From the NCBI GenBank assembly GCA_016190205.1, contig JACPQZ010000034.1, forward strand, positions 1 through 22,621: a DNA stretch of 22,621 nt. The letters run 5' to 3'. Position numbers and translations under genes: made by a program. Under the pieces are notes generated by a model, which was not told the origin of the DNA, did no database searches, and worked only from the letters and a program-made list of their open reading frames with translations. Shown one piece after another: positions 16,182-22,621 of this stretch; the stretch's first letter is position 1; every line of letters starts with the position of its first letter. This DNA comes from Candidatus Omnitrophota bacterium (GTDB taxonomy: Bacteria; Omnitrophota; JACPQZ01).

Positions 16182-16602
16182 GGCGTTGGCAAGCTGTGGT
16201 CCGGTGGGCTACATCCCCATCGCCTCGGGGAGTGTGGCGAGCCTTATTGGCGTGGGGCTTTTTGCCGCCCTGGGGTCTTTTCCGGCGCTTTACGCGGAGG
16301 TCACTTTAGGGGTGGTGGTCTTGAGCTTTGCCGTGACCATGCGCGCCGAGGCCCTCTTCGGCGAGGATGATCCCCGCATCGTGCTGGATGAAGTGGCCGG
16401 TCAAATGGTTAGTCTTTTGTGGATACCGGTATCGGCGGGGTGGGCGACCTGGGGTTTCTTCCTCTTTCGGTTTTTCGATATCTTCAAACCCCCTCCCATC
16501 CGCTGGTTGGAAGAGCGCCTGGGCCCCGCCGGCGTGTGCGCCGACGACGTGGCGGCGGGGCTTTATACCCTCCTCATACTCCAACTAATCAAAATACTTT
16601 AG
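16165..16602 (+). CDS. pgpA: phosphatidylglycerophosphatase A
   Basis: PgpA removes the phosphate from phosphatidylglycerol phosphate, completing phosphatidylglycerol synthesis after PgsA. Family blocks are clear: GYIPIASGSVASLIG near the N-terminus, DDPRIVLDEVAGQMVSL with its acidic metal-binding residues, FRFFDIFKPPPIRWLEE, and GVCADDVAAGLY. Several membrane segments are present. I chose GTG at 16165 because GGAGAAG lies 7 bases upstream and the resulting 145 residues start like other PgpA proteins; a TTG at 16129 would add 12 residues of no family likeness. It converges on thpR. Confidence 0.9.
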   Translation: MQRLVKALASCGPVGYIPIASGSVASLIGVGLFAALGSFPALYAEVTLGVVVLSFAVTMRAEALFGEDDPRIVLDEVAGQMVSLLWIPVSAGWATWGFFLFRFFDIFKPPPIRWLEERLGPAGVCADDVAAGLYTLLILQLIKIL

Positions 16603-16628
16603 TACAGAGACGAGTTCGAGTCTGTCGT

Positions 16629-16698
16629 GTGTGTTGTGTGATGTGTGGTGAGACCCGGGAATCACTCACTACTCACCACTCACGACTCACGACTAACG
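16629..16698. repeat. inverted heptanucleotide arrays between pgpA and thpR
   Basis: Left arm 16629-16649 is GTGTGTT, GTGTGAT, GTGTGGT. Right arm 16664-16698 is five units of ACTCACN type ending in ACTAACG. GTGGTGAG (16645-16652) pairs perfectly with CTCACCAC (16672-16679) around a loop containing CCCGGG. The last right-arm unit provides the TAG stop of thpR on the minus strand. Between convergent genes, such a hairpin could act as a transcription block for both sides, though neither strand has a T-run. Confidence 0.75.
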
Positions 16699-17256
16699 AG
16701 CTAAAAGTGGAAACTGGTCCAGGGTTCTATAAACGGGCCCCTGGGGCGTGAGGGTGCTTTCGATGAGGCTTAAGGCGGTTACTGTCATAGAACCCTCCGC
16801 CGTGAGGGAAGGGGATTTGAGGGTTCTCACGAGCCGCGTGCGGTCCTTGATAAATCGGACGCGGCCCAGGGTGACGTGGGGGGTGAACGCGCGCTCCTCT
16901 TTTTGAAACCCCAGCAAGGCCAGGGCCTCCTCCAGTTTTTGAGCTATATCTTTTGCTGAATCCTGCCCCTTCTCTATTCCTACCCAAAGCACACGGGGGT
17001 TCTCCAGCTTCGGAAAGGCGCCGAGCGGCCCTAAGGTGAATTCGAAGGGGGACAAGCCTTCAGCCACTTCCCGGATAGCCCCTTTTAGGGCTTCCAGTTT
17101 TTCCTCCGCCGTTTCACCCAGGAAGCGGAGGGTGAGATGTATTTGACCGGGATTCACCCATTTGACCTGGCTGGGACTGCGCTTCAAAACTTCCTGGATG
17201 TGGGCGAGGGAAGCTTTTATTTCGTCGGCAAGTTCGATGGCGATAAAGAGTCTCAT
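16693..17256 (-). CDS. thpR: RNA 2',3'-cyclic phosphodiesterase
   Basis: ThpR (LigT-like, 2H phosphoesterase) opens 2',3'-cyclic phosphates on RNA; early members were found by a tRNA-half ligase activity. The two HxT motifs of the active site are H40-L-T42 (in HLTLRFLGE) and H127-V-T129 (in HVTLGRVRF). MRLFIAIEL is the standard N-terminus. I start at 17256 rather than at an upstream codon because that extension is a low-complexity reading of the cinA end. The ATG overlaps the cinA stop as ATGA, so cinA and thpR are coupled. Length of 187 is normal. Confidence 0.92.
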   Translation of the reverse strand: MRLFIAIELADEIKASLAHIQEVLKRSPSQVKWVNPGQIHLTLRFLGETAEEKLEALKGAIREVAEGLSPFEFTLGPLGAFPKLENPRVLWVGIEKGQDSAKDIAQKLEEALALLGFQKEERAFTPHVTLGRVRFIKDRTRLVRTLKSPSLTAEGSMTVTALSLIESTLTPQGPVYRTLDQFPLLAR

Positions 17257-18497
17257 TCGAGAAGCGCCCTGCGCACGAGGTTCAGGGCCGCCTGCACGCC
17301 CTTGTCCCTGATGTCTTTGCGCTCGCCCGAAAAGTGGTAACGTTCGCACAGGGCCCTGTTTTTGTGATCCAGGGCGATGTAGACGAGACCTACCGGTTTC
17401 GCTTTGGATCCTCCTGTAGGGCCTGCGATACCCGTCACGGCTAGTCCCAGGTCTGTGCCGGCGCTCTTACGCGCGCTCTTCGCCATAGCTTTTACTACAT
17501 CGGCGCTCACCGCGCCGTGGCGCACGAGGAGCCTTTTCGGTACTTTGAGCAGTCTTATTTTCTCCCTGTTGTCGTATGCGACGATAGAGGAGCGCAGGTA
17601 CCGTGAGCTTCCCGGGGTATCCGTGAGGCGGCTTGAAACCAGACCTCCTGTGCAGGATTCAGCAACTGCCAACGTGAGGCGCTTGCGCGCGAGCAGGCCC
17701 CCCACCACTTGTTCAAGAGGAGTGCCGTCGGCGCTGTAAAGGTGTGAACCCAGACGGCTCTTGATTTTTTTCTCGAAGGGGGCCATAAGCTTCACGGCAG
17801 CCTGTCTGGTACGCGCCTTGGCGGTGAGACGCAGGGTTACCGAGCCGGGGCAGGCGTAAATTCCGCAGGTGACTGCTCCGCCCATCGTGAGGAGGTCCTC
17901 CGCCCTTGCCTCAACCTGGGGCTCGGAAAGTCCAGTCACCAGAAAGTCCCGGCTTTCGATGACCCAGGGAAGGCGAAGGAGCCTCTTAAGTCTCTGGGCC
18001 GCATCCTCCATCATGGCCCTGGCCTCGGAGGGAACTCCGGGCAGGAGCACGACACAGTGTTTTTGGACCCGCACCAGTTGCCCGGGCGCAGACCCCACGC
18101 GATTGGGGAGTATCTCGGCGCCCTGAATGATCCGGGCCTGCCGCTTCATGGAGGGTATAATCTCAATTCCCCGAGCTCGAAAACGGCGCTCTATCTTGCT
18201 CCACGTGAAGGGATCAAAACGCCATGTGCGCTTGAGCCCAGCCGCTACCCCGTCAACGGTCACGTCGTCCAGGGTGGGCCCGAGCCCGCCGGTCACGACC
18301 ACCACATGCGCCCTCCGGAGGGCCGCTCGGACCGCGTGGGCAATACGACCTGTGTTATCGCCGACCACCACGTGCTTATAAACGTCCAACCCCAAGCCGG
18401 CCAGAATCCTCGACAAAAAAGAGGAGTTCGAGCTTACGGTGAAGCCCAGGAGGAGCTCAGTCCCGGCAGAGATAATTTCAGCTTGAACGTGCTTCAT
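17253..18497 (-). CDS. cinA: CinA-like protein: MoCF-fold domain plus nicotinamide-nucleotide amidohydrolase
   Basis: CinA proteins join an N-terminal MoCF-fold (COG1058) domain, linked to ADP-ribose pyrophosphatase activity in some members, to a C-terminal NMN deamidase domain of pyridine-nucleotide salvage. N-terminal marks are EIISAGTELLLG (7-18) and VVVVTGGLGPTLDDVT (65-80), then LPGVPSE (152-158). The C-terminal domain has AESCTGG (279-285, with the Ser in the active site) and VTGIAGPTGG (354-363). Reading could extend to 18575, but a perfect TATAAT on the minus strand (18553-18558) lies inside that extension, and the ATG at 18497 gives the typical start. In many bacteria cinA follows pgsA or pgpA in the same direction; here it faces them. 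Confidence 0.92.
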   Translation of the reverse strand: MKHVQAEIISAGTELLLGFTVSSNSSFLSRILAGLGLDVYKHVVVGDNTGRIAHAVRAALRRAHVVVVTGGLGPTLDDVTVDGVAAGLKRTWRFDPFTWSKIERRFRARGIEIIPSMKRQARIIQGAEILPNRVGSAPGQLVRVQKHCVVLLPGVPSEARAMMEDAAQRLKRLLRLPWVIESRDFLVTGLSEPQVEARAEDLLTMGGAVTCGIYACPGSVTLRLTAKARTRQAAVKLMAPFEKKIKSRLGSHLYSADGTPLEQVVGGLLARKRLTLAVAESCTGGLVSSRLTDTPGSSRYLRSSIVAYDNREKIRLLKVPKRLLVRHGAVSADVVKAMAKSARKSAGTDLGLAVTGIAGPTGGSKAKPVGLVYIALDHKNRALCERYHFSGERKDIRDKGVQAALNLVRRALLE

Positions 18498-18552
18498 GGT
18501 GGTGGGGCGAAGTATGCATATGGCACTTTTACCCGTGTGAATCTTGACACAC

Positions 18553-18582
18553 ATTATAATCCCAATCGATTTCAAATGTTAT
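18553..18582 (-). promoter_or_regulatory. promoter of cinA-thpR
   Basis: On the minus strand, TATAAT (18558-18553) is preceded 18 bases upstream by ATAACA (18582-18577), a four-of-six match to the -35 consensus. Transcription would begin near 18546 and give a leader of about 50 bases to the cinA ATG at 18497. It is back-to-back with the + strand promoter. Confidence 0.5.
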
Positions 18583-18585
18583 AAT
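18577..18585 (+). promoter_or_regulatory. extended -10 promoter pointing to the lyase gene
   Basis: TGTTATAAT is a perfect extended -10 element, which does not need a strong -35 box. Transcription would start near 18592, so the transcript meets a strong terminator some 20 bases later. Confidence 0.55.
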
Positions 18586-18610
18586 TGATGTAGACAGATG
18601 AAGTGCAACT

Positions 18611-18650
18611 ACCGCCCTTCTCCGGCTCAGCCGGAGAGGGCGGTTTTTTT
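18611..18650 (+). terminator. intrinsic terminator in the leader of the lyase gene
   Basis: ACCGCCC (18611-18617) pairs with GGGCGGT (18638-18644); inside, TCTCCGGC pairs with GCCGGAGA around a TCA loop with one unpaired T. Seven T follow from 18644. It works only on the + strand, since there is no A-run on its left. No + strand gene precedes it for 2 kb, so it either ends a small RNA of about 60 bases from the 18577 promoter or acts as an attenuator for the gene at 18675. Confidence 0.85.
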
Positions 18651-18674
18651 GCCCCAAAAGTTTAGGAATTTCAA

Positions 18675-20375
18675 ATGACGATTAAAATATTTTTTACCGT
18701 AAGAGATGTGGTTTTAGCAAGTCTCATGGTACTGATTCCTGTTGGCACTGCCTTGTCTTACGATGCAAAGCACCCCAACCTTTTCTTTAATCAAAGGGAA
18801 ATAAATGAGATCAAAGGAAAGATACGAGAGGGGCGCGAGCCCTGGGCGAGCCAGTTCTTGCGGCTTAAGGCATCCGAAGACGCTTACAGCGCTCCCCCCG
18901 ATGTGTATGATGGCCCCGAAGTTAAGGAGTGGCGCATGAAATTCGAGCTTCAAGATTCCGAACACGCCGCCCGCAACGCCCTTATTTATGTTCTTACGGA
19001 TGATGCGCGCTACGCGGAGCGCGCTAAGGAATTTCTCGTGGCGTGGGCTTCAGGATCGCTGAAACGTATCCAAGACTACAGCCATTTCGAAGAAACAAAT
19101 CGGCGTGCACGCGTAGACGCGGCCCTGCGCTTGAGCCTGGGCTTTCGCAATTTTAGCAATGCCTACGACCTCATTTATAATAATAGCCACGTACTTTCCC
19201 TTCAAGATCATGTGCTTATTCAAAGCTGGCTCCGAAGAGGCTATCACTTGATTAAACAGGGAACCCTGTATTGGCCTCAACACGTGAATAGGTGCCATTC
19301 AGTTTCGAACCATGTTACAGCACATCTTGCAGGACTTTCAGCTATAGGTTTTGTCTTGGATGACTACGAGCTTGCTTTGGAAGCCATTGAGGGAAGGAAC
19401 ATACCCAGAAATTGGAAGACAGCTATGGAACAGGCGATATATGTAAGCGGGGAACGCTCCTCGGGGTGCGACTCGGGTCGCAGACCTGTGACGAACGTCG
19501 GTGAAGTGTTTGATCGCTACCGTCATTATGACGTCCCCGGCGCTGATCCCTGGAGCGATGCAAACCGAGGATACGGCTATTCGGTTCTTTCCGCAGCAAA
19601 CCTTGCAGCCACCGCGGAGGCGGCCTATCACCACGGCATTGATCTTTACCATTACGTGGCGCCAAGAGGCGAACAGTTGCTTTTGCCGGGTATTTATTAT
19701 TCCTGTTTCCGGCAAAAGTTTGCGGGCGGGAGACACCTCATCCAGGCGACAGGTTGTCGAGGCGAGGGCGGATACGTGAACGAGGTGATGAAAGATGGAT
19801 ATATCAACTTTTTCGATATCTTGGCGTACCGATTGCATCATGACTCTCGCGTTACACGGGCCTTCGATAACCTGCCCGATGCTGCACGGCGGTTCCAACC
19901 GCCCGAGTTTTTTGGGAAGATGTTTGACAGGAAGGAGATTGCTTGGAATTTTCATCTCGATGGCATCATGGAAGGTTGGTTCGTTCGTCCGAATGGACAT
20001 GTGATAAATGCACGAGTAAGAGACGGCGCGTTGTCATGTGACGTTGTGGGAGGAGATCCCATGCTGGAGGCGCATCGTTTGTCGCTTAACACTGATTTAT
20101 ATTCCGTATTGAAAGTGCGTATGAAGCTCGACGACGGCGTGAACGATGGTCACGCAGTCCCTATCCAGGTATTTTGGATTGAAAGTGGAGGAGGTGCGTA
20201 CAGTAATGAAAAGAAGGCTTGGACAAAAGGGAGCGTAGATGGCATTTATCGTATCTATCAGATTGATCTTAAAAGCTGTCCAGAGTGGAAAGGAACAATA
20301 GAGAAACTGCGCTTTGATCCTGTCACCCATGCCGGTGTTTCTGTGTCAATCGATTCGATCACTTTGCAGTATTAG
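18675..20375 (+). CDS. secreted alginate-lyase-like polysaccharide lyase with C-terminal beta-sandwich
   Basis: A 566-residue protein with signal peptide (about 1-29) and an (alpha/alpha) toroid like the alginate lyase and heparinase superfamily. HPNLFFNQREINEIKGKI (33-50) and NALIYVLTDDARYAERAKEFLVAWA (101-125, read in parts) are typical. Candidate catalytic residues by analogy with PL5 are N212 and H213 in SNHVTAH, and R298 with Y302 in RGYGYS. From about 424 a beta-sandwich begins with WNFHLDGIMEGW and ends near VSIDSITLQ, resembling carbohydrate-associated modules. It should cut uronate-containing polysaccharide in the periplasm or outside, but the substrate is unknown. AGGA lies 7 bases before the ATG. 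It looks unrelated to the housekeeping genes nearby; the DNA seems less GC-rich than its neighbours. Confidence 0.8.
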   Translation: MTIKIFFTVRDVVLASLMVLIPVGTALSYDAKHPNLFFNQREINEIKGKIREGREPWASQFLRLKASEDAYSAPPDVYDGPEVKEWRMKFELQDSEHAARNALIYVLTDDARYAERAKEFLVAWASGSLKRIQDYSHFEETNRRARVDAALRLSLGFRNFSNAYDLIYNNSHVLSLQDHVLIQSWLRRGYHLIKQGTLYWPQHVNRCHSVSNHVTAHLAGLSAIGFVLDDYELALEAIEGRNIPRNWKTAMEQAIYVSGERSSGCDSGRRPVTNVGEVFDRYRHYDVPGADPWSDANRGYGYSVLSAANLAATAEAAYHHGIDLYHYVAPRGEQLLLPGIYYSCFRQKFAGGRHLIQATGCRGEGGYVNEVMKDGYINFFDILAYRLHHDSRVTRAFDNLPDAARRFQPPEFFGKMFDRKEIAWNFHLDGIMEGWFVRPNGHVINARVRDGALSCDVVGGDPMLEAHRLSLNTDLYSVLKVRMKLDDGVNDGHAVPIQVFWIESGGGAYSNEKKAWTKGSVDGIYRIYQIDLKSCPEWKGTIEKLRFDPVTHAGVSVSIDSITLQY

Positions 20376-20417
20376 AGGGGGATACACGAATTCTCCTGCC
20401 CCTTTGTATGTCCCCCT
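20376..20417 (+). terminator. hairpin after the lyase gene, weak terminator
   Basis: AGGGGGATACA (20376-20386) pairs with TGTA-TCCCCCT (20405-20417, two unpaired bases). Only three T follow, so it is a weak terminator at best. The stop TAG immediately precedes it, the same TAGAGG junction seen at both palindromic elements. Confidence 0.45.
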
Positions 20418-20430
20418 TTCGAAAATTAGA

Positions 20431-20459
20431 TTGACATACTTATTATTGTAGAGTAGTAT
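20431..20459 (+). promoter_or_regulatory. sigma70-type promoter of the 648-residue protein
   Basis: TTGACA (20431-20436, perfect -35) and TAGTAT (20454-20459) with the ideal 17-base spacer. Transcription from about 20466 leaves only about 8 bases before the ATG at 20474 and no Shine-Dalgarno sequence. It is the strongest promoter match in the window. Confidence 0.7.
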
Positions 20460-20473
20460 TAGTAGCACATCCC

Positions 20474-22420
20474 ATGCTACTCTTAAAGAAGAAGTTTAGA
20501 GCCCTAGTTCTTGTCCTCTCATTTCTTAATATCGCACTACCTGCCGAGGCTCTCTCTGCTTTTTCCGCCGATCGGGAATATCTAGCCACAGAGTCGCGGT
20601 ATCATGCCGATCGACATTTCCTAGAAGTCAACTCGATGGCCGGTACGCTCCTTATGCTTCACCAGAAGCTGTATGATACTCTGGGCCGGCCGGTTCGTGT
20701 CCATGAAATTTCCGCTGACATCAGAACGCTTCTTGTGAGTGATCGCTGGGCGGGCGCCGTCATTCGGCCCGTTCAGGGTGACGGGATCGCGGTGCAGTTT
20801 GCTAACGAACCCCACGAATGGGTCGTCGCCCCGGCTGGAAGCGACGCGAGCGCTGTCCAAACCCTGGGGCCTTTTAAGGTTGGCGGGGGAGAGGTGGTTA
20901 TTTATGCAAGGCCGGTTGGTCGGGAAGCGGGAAGCGGGAAGCGGGAAGCGGGGGCAGACGCGAGCGTGGCCCAGGTACCGGAGGGGGATGGGTTAAGCAG
21001 GGGGCCGGCCCAAAACTGGGACGAGTTGGCTGACCGGACAGTGGAATACTACAGTGATTTGGTGGCTGGCACACGTACAGGTCTTCCTACTAACCCGGAG
21101 CTAAAGTTCGGCACAAGGGATGTGGCCGTGGGTGAGGCTGTAAATTATTTTAACAATTATCCTGAAAGGTCCGTCTTCGCACTGACGCTGCAAAAGGTAA
21201 TACGCACCATGCGCCCCGTCGATTTGACGAACGCCACTGCCCCATCGATACTCGCACGTCTGGCACGTGAAGTGAAGAAGCGCGATTTTCCCCGTTGGGC
21301 GCATGACGACTATGACCAACAGTACAAACCTTTCCTCCGTACCTGGTCCCAGCACGACGACCACACCCTGGCGCAAGGAGATGGAATTTCGGCCGAGGAG
21401 TTAAAGAGTGGTCTGAATGGGGCAGTCCAGAGGTTCGTCGCGTATGCAGATGAGCTGCTGGAAGAGCACGGGAGGGGCTCGGAGTTTGGAAAGGAAGTTT
21501 CTAGGGCCAGGGAGAGAGTTTCAAGAATTGTTAACGATGCGTCTTCCGGGGGGCTGGATATTGGGCGTCTGACCGAGGCCTATAATGAGGTCAGGCGTTT
21601 GTACGGGACCATTCAATCCAAAGAAATTGATATATCCAGATCCGGAAAGGTGGAACAGAGGGGGCAGGACGCGCGCCCCGCGACACAAGCGAAGCGGTCT
21701 AAGCCCAGCGGGGAACGTGGGCCGAGCAACTCGTGGGACAATGCGGTGCGGACTTGGGAAGACGGTGGGAACCCGTCGGGCGATGGCGTCTTGGCTGACT
21801 TGCGAGGGGAGTTGTCTCAAGATATGCGCGAAACAACTTACTCGAGTTTGAAAAGCGTTATCGCAGAATCCCGCGCTCAAGGGCTCAAAAGTGTTGAGCT
21901 CGCGCGGCGCATTGTGGCTGCGGGCCGTGAGTCTGATTCGGGGTTCGGAACCGCAGGCCAGGTGCTGACTACGGAGGTCGTCGTCCCGGTCGGAGAAGAA
22001 GCCATCCGCGCCGTGCAGGGTATTTTCGGAGGCCAATCGCCGCGCTGGGTGAGGCTGGTCGCCGTTGCTGATTCCGAGCTTCACCGGGGTCAATTGGCCC
22101 GGTTCCCGGGGGAGACAATCGTGCGCAGTCCGGCCGTCATTCGGAACGGGAAGATTACCGCCCAGAGTCTCGAGCACTCGGCCCGCGGGGCCATCCAGAT
22201 GCCGGAGGGACCGGTCCACATCATCCCGGTCTTTGGCTCGGACTCCCTGGAGTATATGGCGGCCCATACGGATGATCCCTCTGCCATGCAAGTCCAAGAT
22301 TTCATGCGGTACATCAGGAACTCCCTTGAAGAGATCATGACCCACCGGGTCACCGATAACCCCGAAGATATCCAGCTTATTTACCGCGCCGCTGCCCTCT
22401 TCCTCGACCTTTCCGCCTAG
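20474..22420 (+). CDS. exported protein of unknown family (648 aa)
   Basis: I do not recognise the family. A lysine-led hydrophobic signal peptide (about 1-28, ending near PAEALS) points to export. Residues about 50-150 look like a compact alpha/beta domain (VHEISADIRTLL, GAVIRPVQGDGIAVQF). A low-complexity insert at about 150-160 (GREAGSGKREAGA) is encoded by a heptanucleotide array. A long charged helical region (180-385) and a polar linker (385-440) lead to a C-terminal region (about 500-648) with strands VRLVAVAD, PVHIIPVFGSD and terminal helices ending FLDLSA. No catalytic motif stands out. The gene has its own promoter. Base composition and secreted design resemble the paralog pair at the other end, but I see no alignable homology with them. 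Confidence 0.8.
   Translation: MLLLKKKFRALVLVLSFLNIALPAEALSAFSADREYLATESRYHADRHFLEVNSMAGTLLMLHQKLYDTLGRPVRVHEISADIRTLLVSDRWAGAVIRPVQGDGIAVQFANEPHEWVVAPAGSDASAVQTLGPFKVGGGEVVIYARPVGREAGSGKREAGADASVAQVPEGDGLSRGPAQNWDELADRTVEYYSDLVAGTRTGLPTNPELKFGTRDVAVGEAVNYFNNYPERSVFALTLQKVIRTMRPVDLTNATAPSILARLAREVKKRDFPRWAHDDYDQQYKPFLRTWSQHDDHTLAQGDGISAEELKSGLNGAVQRFVAYADELLEEHGRGSEFGKEVSRARERVSRIVNDASSGGLDIGRLTEAYNEVRRLYGTIQSKEIDISRSGKVEQRGQDARPATQAKRSKPSGERGPSNSWDNAVRTWEDGGNPSGDGVLADLRGELSQDMRETTYSSLKSVIAESRAQGLKSVELARRIVAAGRESDSGFGTAGQVLTTEVVVPVGEEAIRAVQGIFGGQSPRWVRLVAVADSELHRGQLARFPGETIVRSPAVIRNGKITAQSLEHSARGAIQMPEGPVHIIPVFGSDSLEYMAAHTDDPSAMQVQDFMRYIRNSLEEIMTHRVTDNPEDIQLIYRAAALFLDLSA
20921..20948 (+). repeat. 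heptanucleotide array inside the 648-aa gene (CGGGAAG x4)
   Basis: Four perfect CGGGAAG units and a degenerate fifth, coding for part of a Gly/Arg/Glu-rich linker between two domains. The unit differs by one base from the ftsK array at 12278. Perfect units suggest recent growth or homogenisation. Confidence 0.8.
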
Positions 22421-22621
22421 AGGTGGTTTCATAAGTACTTTCTGCTGCGGTCTCCGCCAGAAGCGGATCCGCCTCTGGCGGAGGCTGCAAAGGCCGAGGT
22501 CTTCGTTCTCGGGGACCAAAGGTCCTCAACGTAGCGCTGCGGCTACGTTTCCGGGCCTTTGGCCCCTGCGGCCTCGACCTCGGCCTTTTCGCTCGACCTC
22601 GCGACGAAACCACTTATGAAA
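22418..22621. repeat. mosaic palindromic element, copy 2, cut by the window end
   Basis: It starts at the TAG stop of the preceding gene. TTTCATAAGT in the left arm (about 22427-22436) reappears inverted at 22612-22621, where the window stops, so the right arm probably continues. Within lie the 31-base core (22461-22491) identical to 8745-8775, perfect hairpins GGACC/GGTCC, AACGTAGC/GCTACGTT (22528-22549) and GGGCC/GGCCC, and an inverted AAGGCCGAGGTC pair. The order of core and CGTA-hairpin is reversed relative to copy 1. No gene or T-run is seen in it. Confidence 0.8.

Noticed and set aside
17257-17349. 31-residue N-terminal extension of ThpR
   Set aside because: It is an out-of-frame reading of the cinA end with low complexity; the ATG at 17256 gives the standard N-terminus.
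18544-18560. TTGACA plus TATAAT as a + strand promoter
   Set aside because: They are only 5 bases apart. The TATAAT palindrome is better used by the minus strand and the + strand has an extended -10 further on.
18498-18575. 26-residue N-terminal extension of CinA from a TTG start
   Set aside because: It lies over the proposed -10 box and has no likeness to CinA proteins, which begin as the ATG at 18497 does.

Overview
The window looks like a bacterial chromosome segment from an uncultured, Gram-negative-type lineage of fairly high GC. The translation cluster, the large secreted proteins of unknown family and the abundant intergenic palindromes and heptanucleotide arrays suggest candidate phylum Omnitrophota (former OP3). 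That is inference from gene content and style, not proof.

Layout. (1) 44-5039: two tandem paralogous genes for exported proteins of about 800 residues with no recognised family, sharing an AT-rich upstream element and two perfectly identical DNA tracts, ended by an intrinsic terminator. (2) 5140-5307: a gap with a foldable three-way-junction sequence and a sigma70-type promoter placed almost on the next start codon. (3) 5308-16602: a densely packed + strand housekeeping run: ylxP(DUF503)-rbfA-DHH phosphoesterase-truB-ribF-[palindrome]-rpsO-pnp-[heptad repeats]-ftsK-rimO-pgsA-pgpA. Several junctions overlap, often as ATGA. Products serve ribosome maturation (RbfA, RimO, S15), tRNA modification (TruB), RNA turnover (PNPase, DHH nuclease), flavin cofactors (RibF), chromosome segregation (FtsK) and phosphatidylglycerol synthesis (PgsA then PgpA). 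(4) 16693-18497, minus strand: cinA and thpR, translationally coupled, convergent with pgpA. (5) 18541-18674: divergent promoters, and an intrinsic terminator inside the leader of the next + gene. (6) 18675-22420: a secreted alginate-lyase-like protein with a C-terminal beta-sandwich domain, and a secreted 648-residue protein of unknown family. (7) 22418-22621: a palindromic element cut by the window edge.

The most unusual content is non-coding. Two mosaic palindromic elements (8622-8818 and 22418-22621) each begin at the TAG stop codon of the upstream gene, share a 31-bp identical core, and carry a hairpin whose arm differs by a compensatory base-pair swap, yet their outer arms differ. Separately, arrays of degenerate 7-bp units of different sequence occur at several sites, two of them as inverted pairs between genes and three of them in frame inside coding genes (rbfA, ftsK, the 648-residue protein). 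No CRISPR, tRNA, rRNA, transposase or phage gene was seen.
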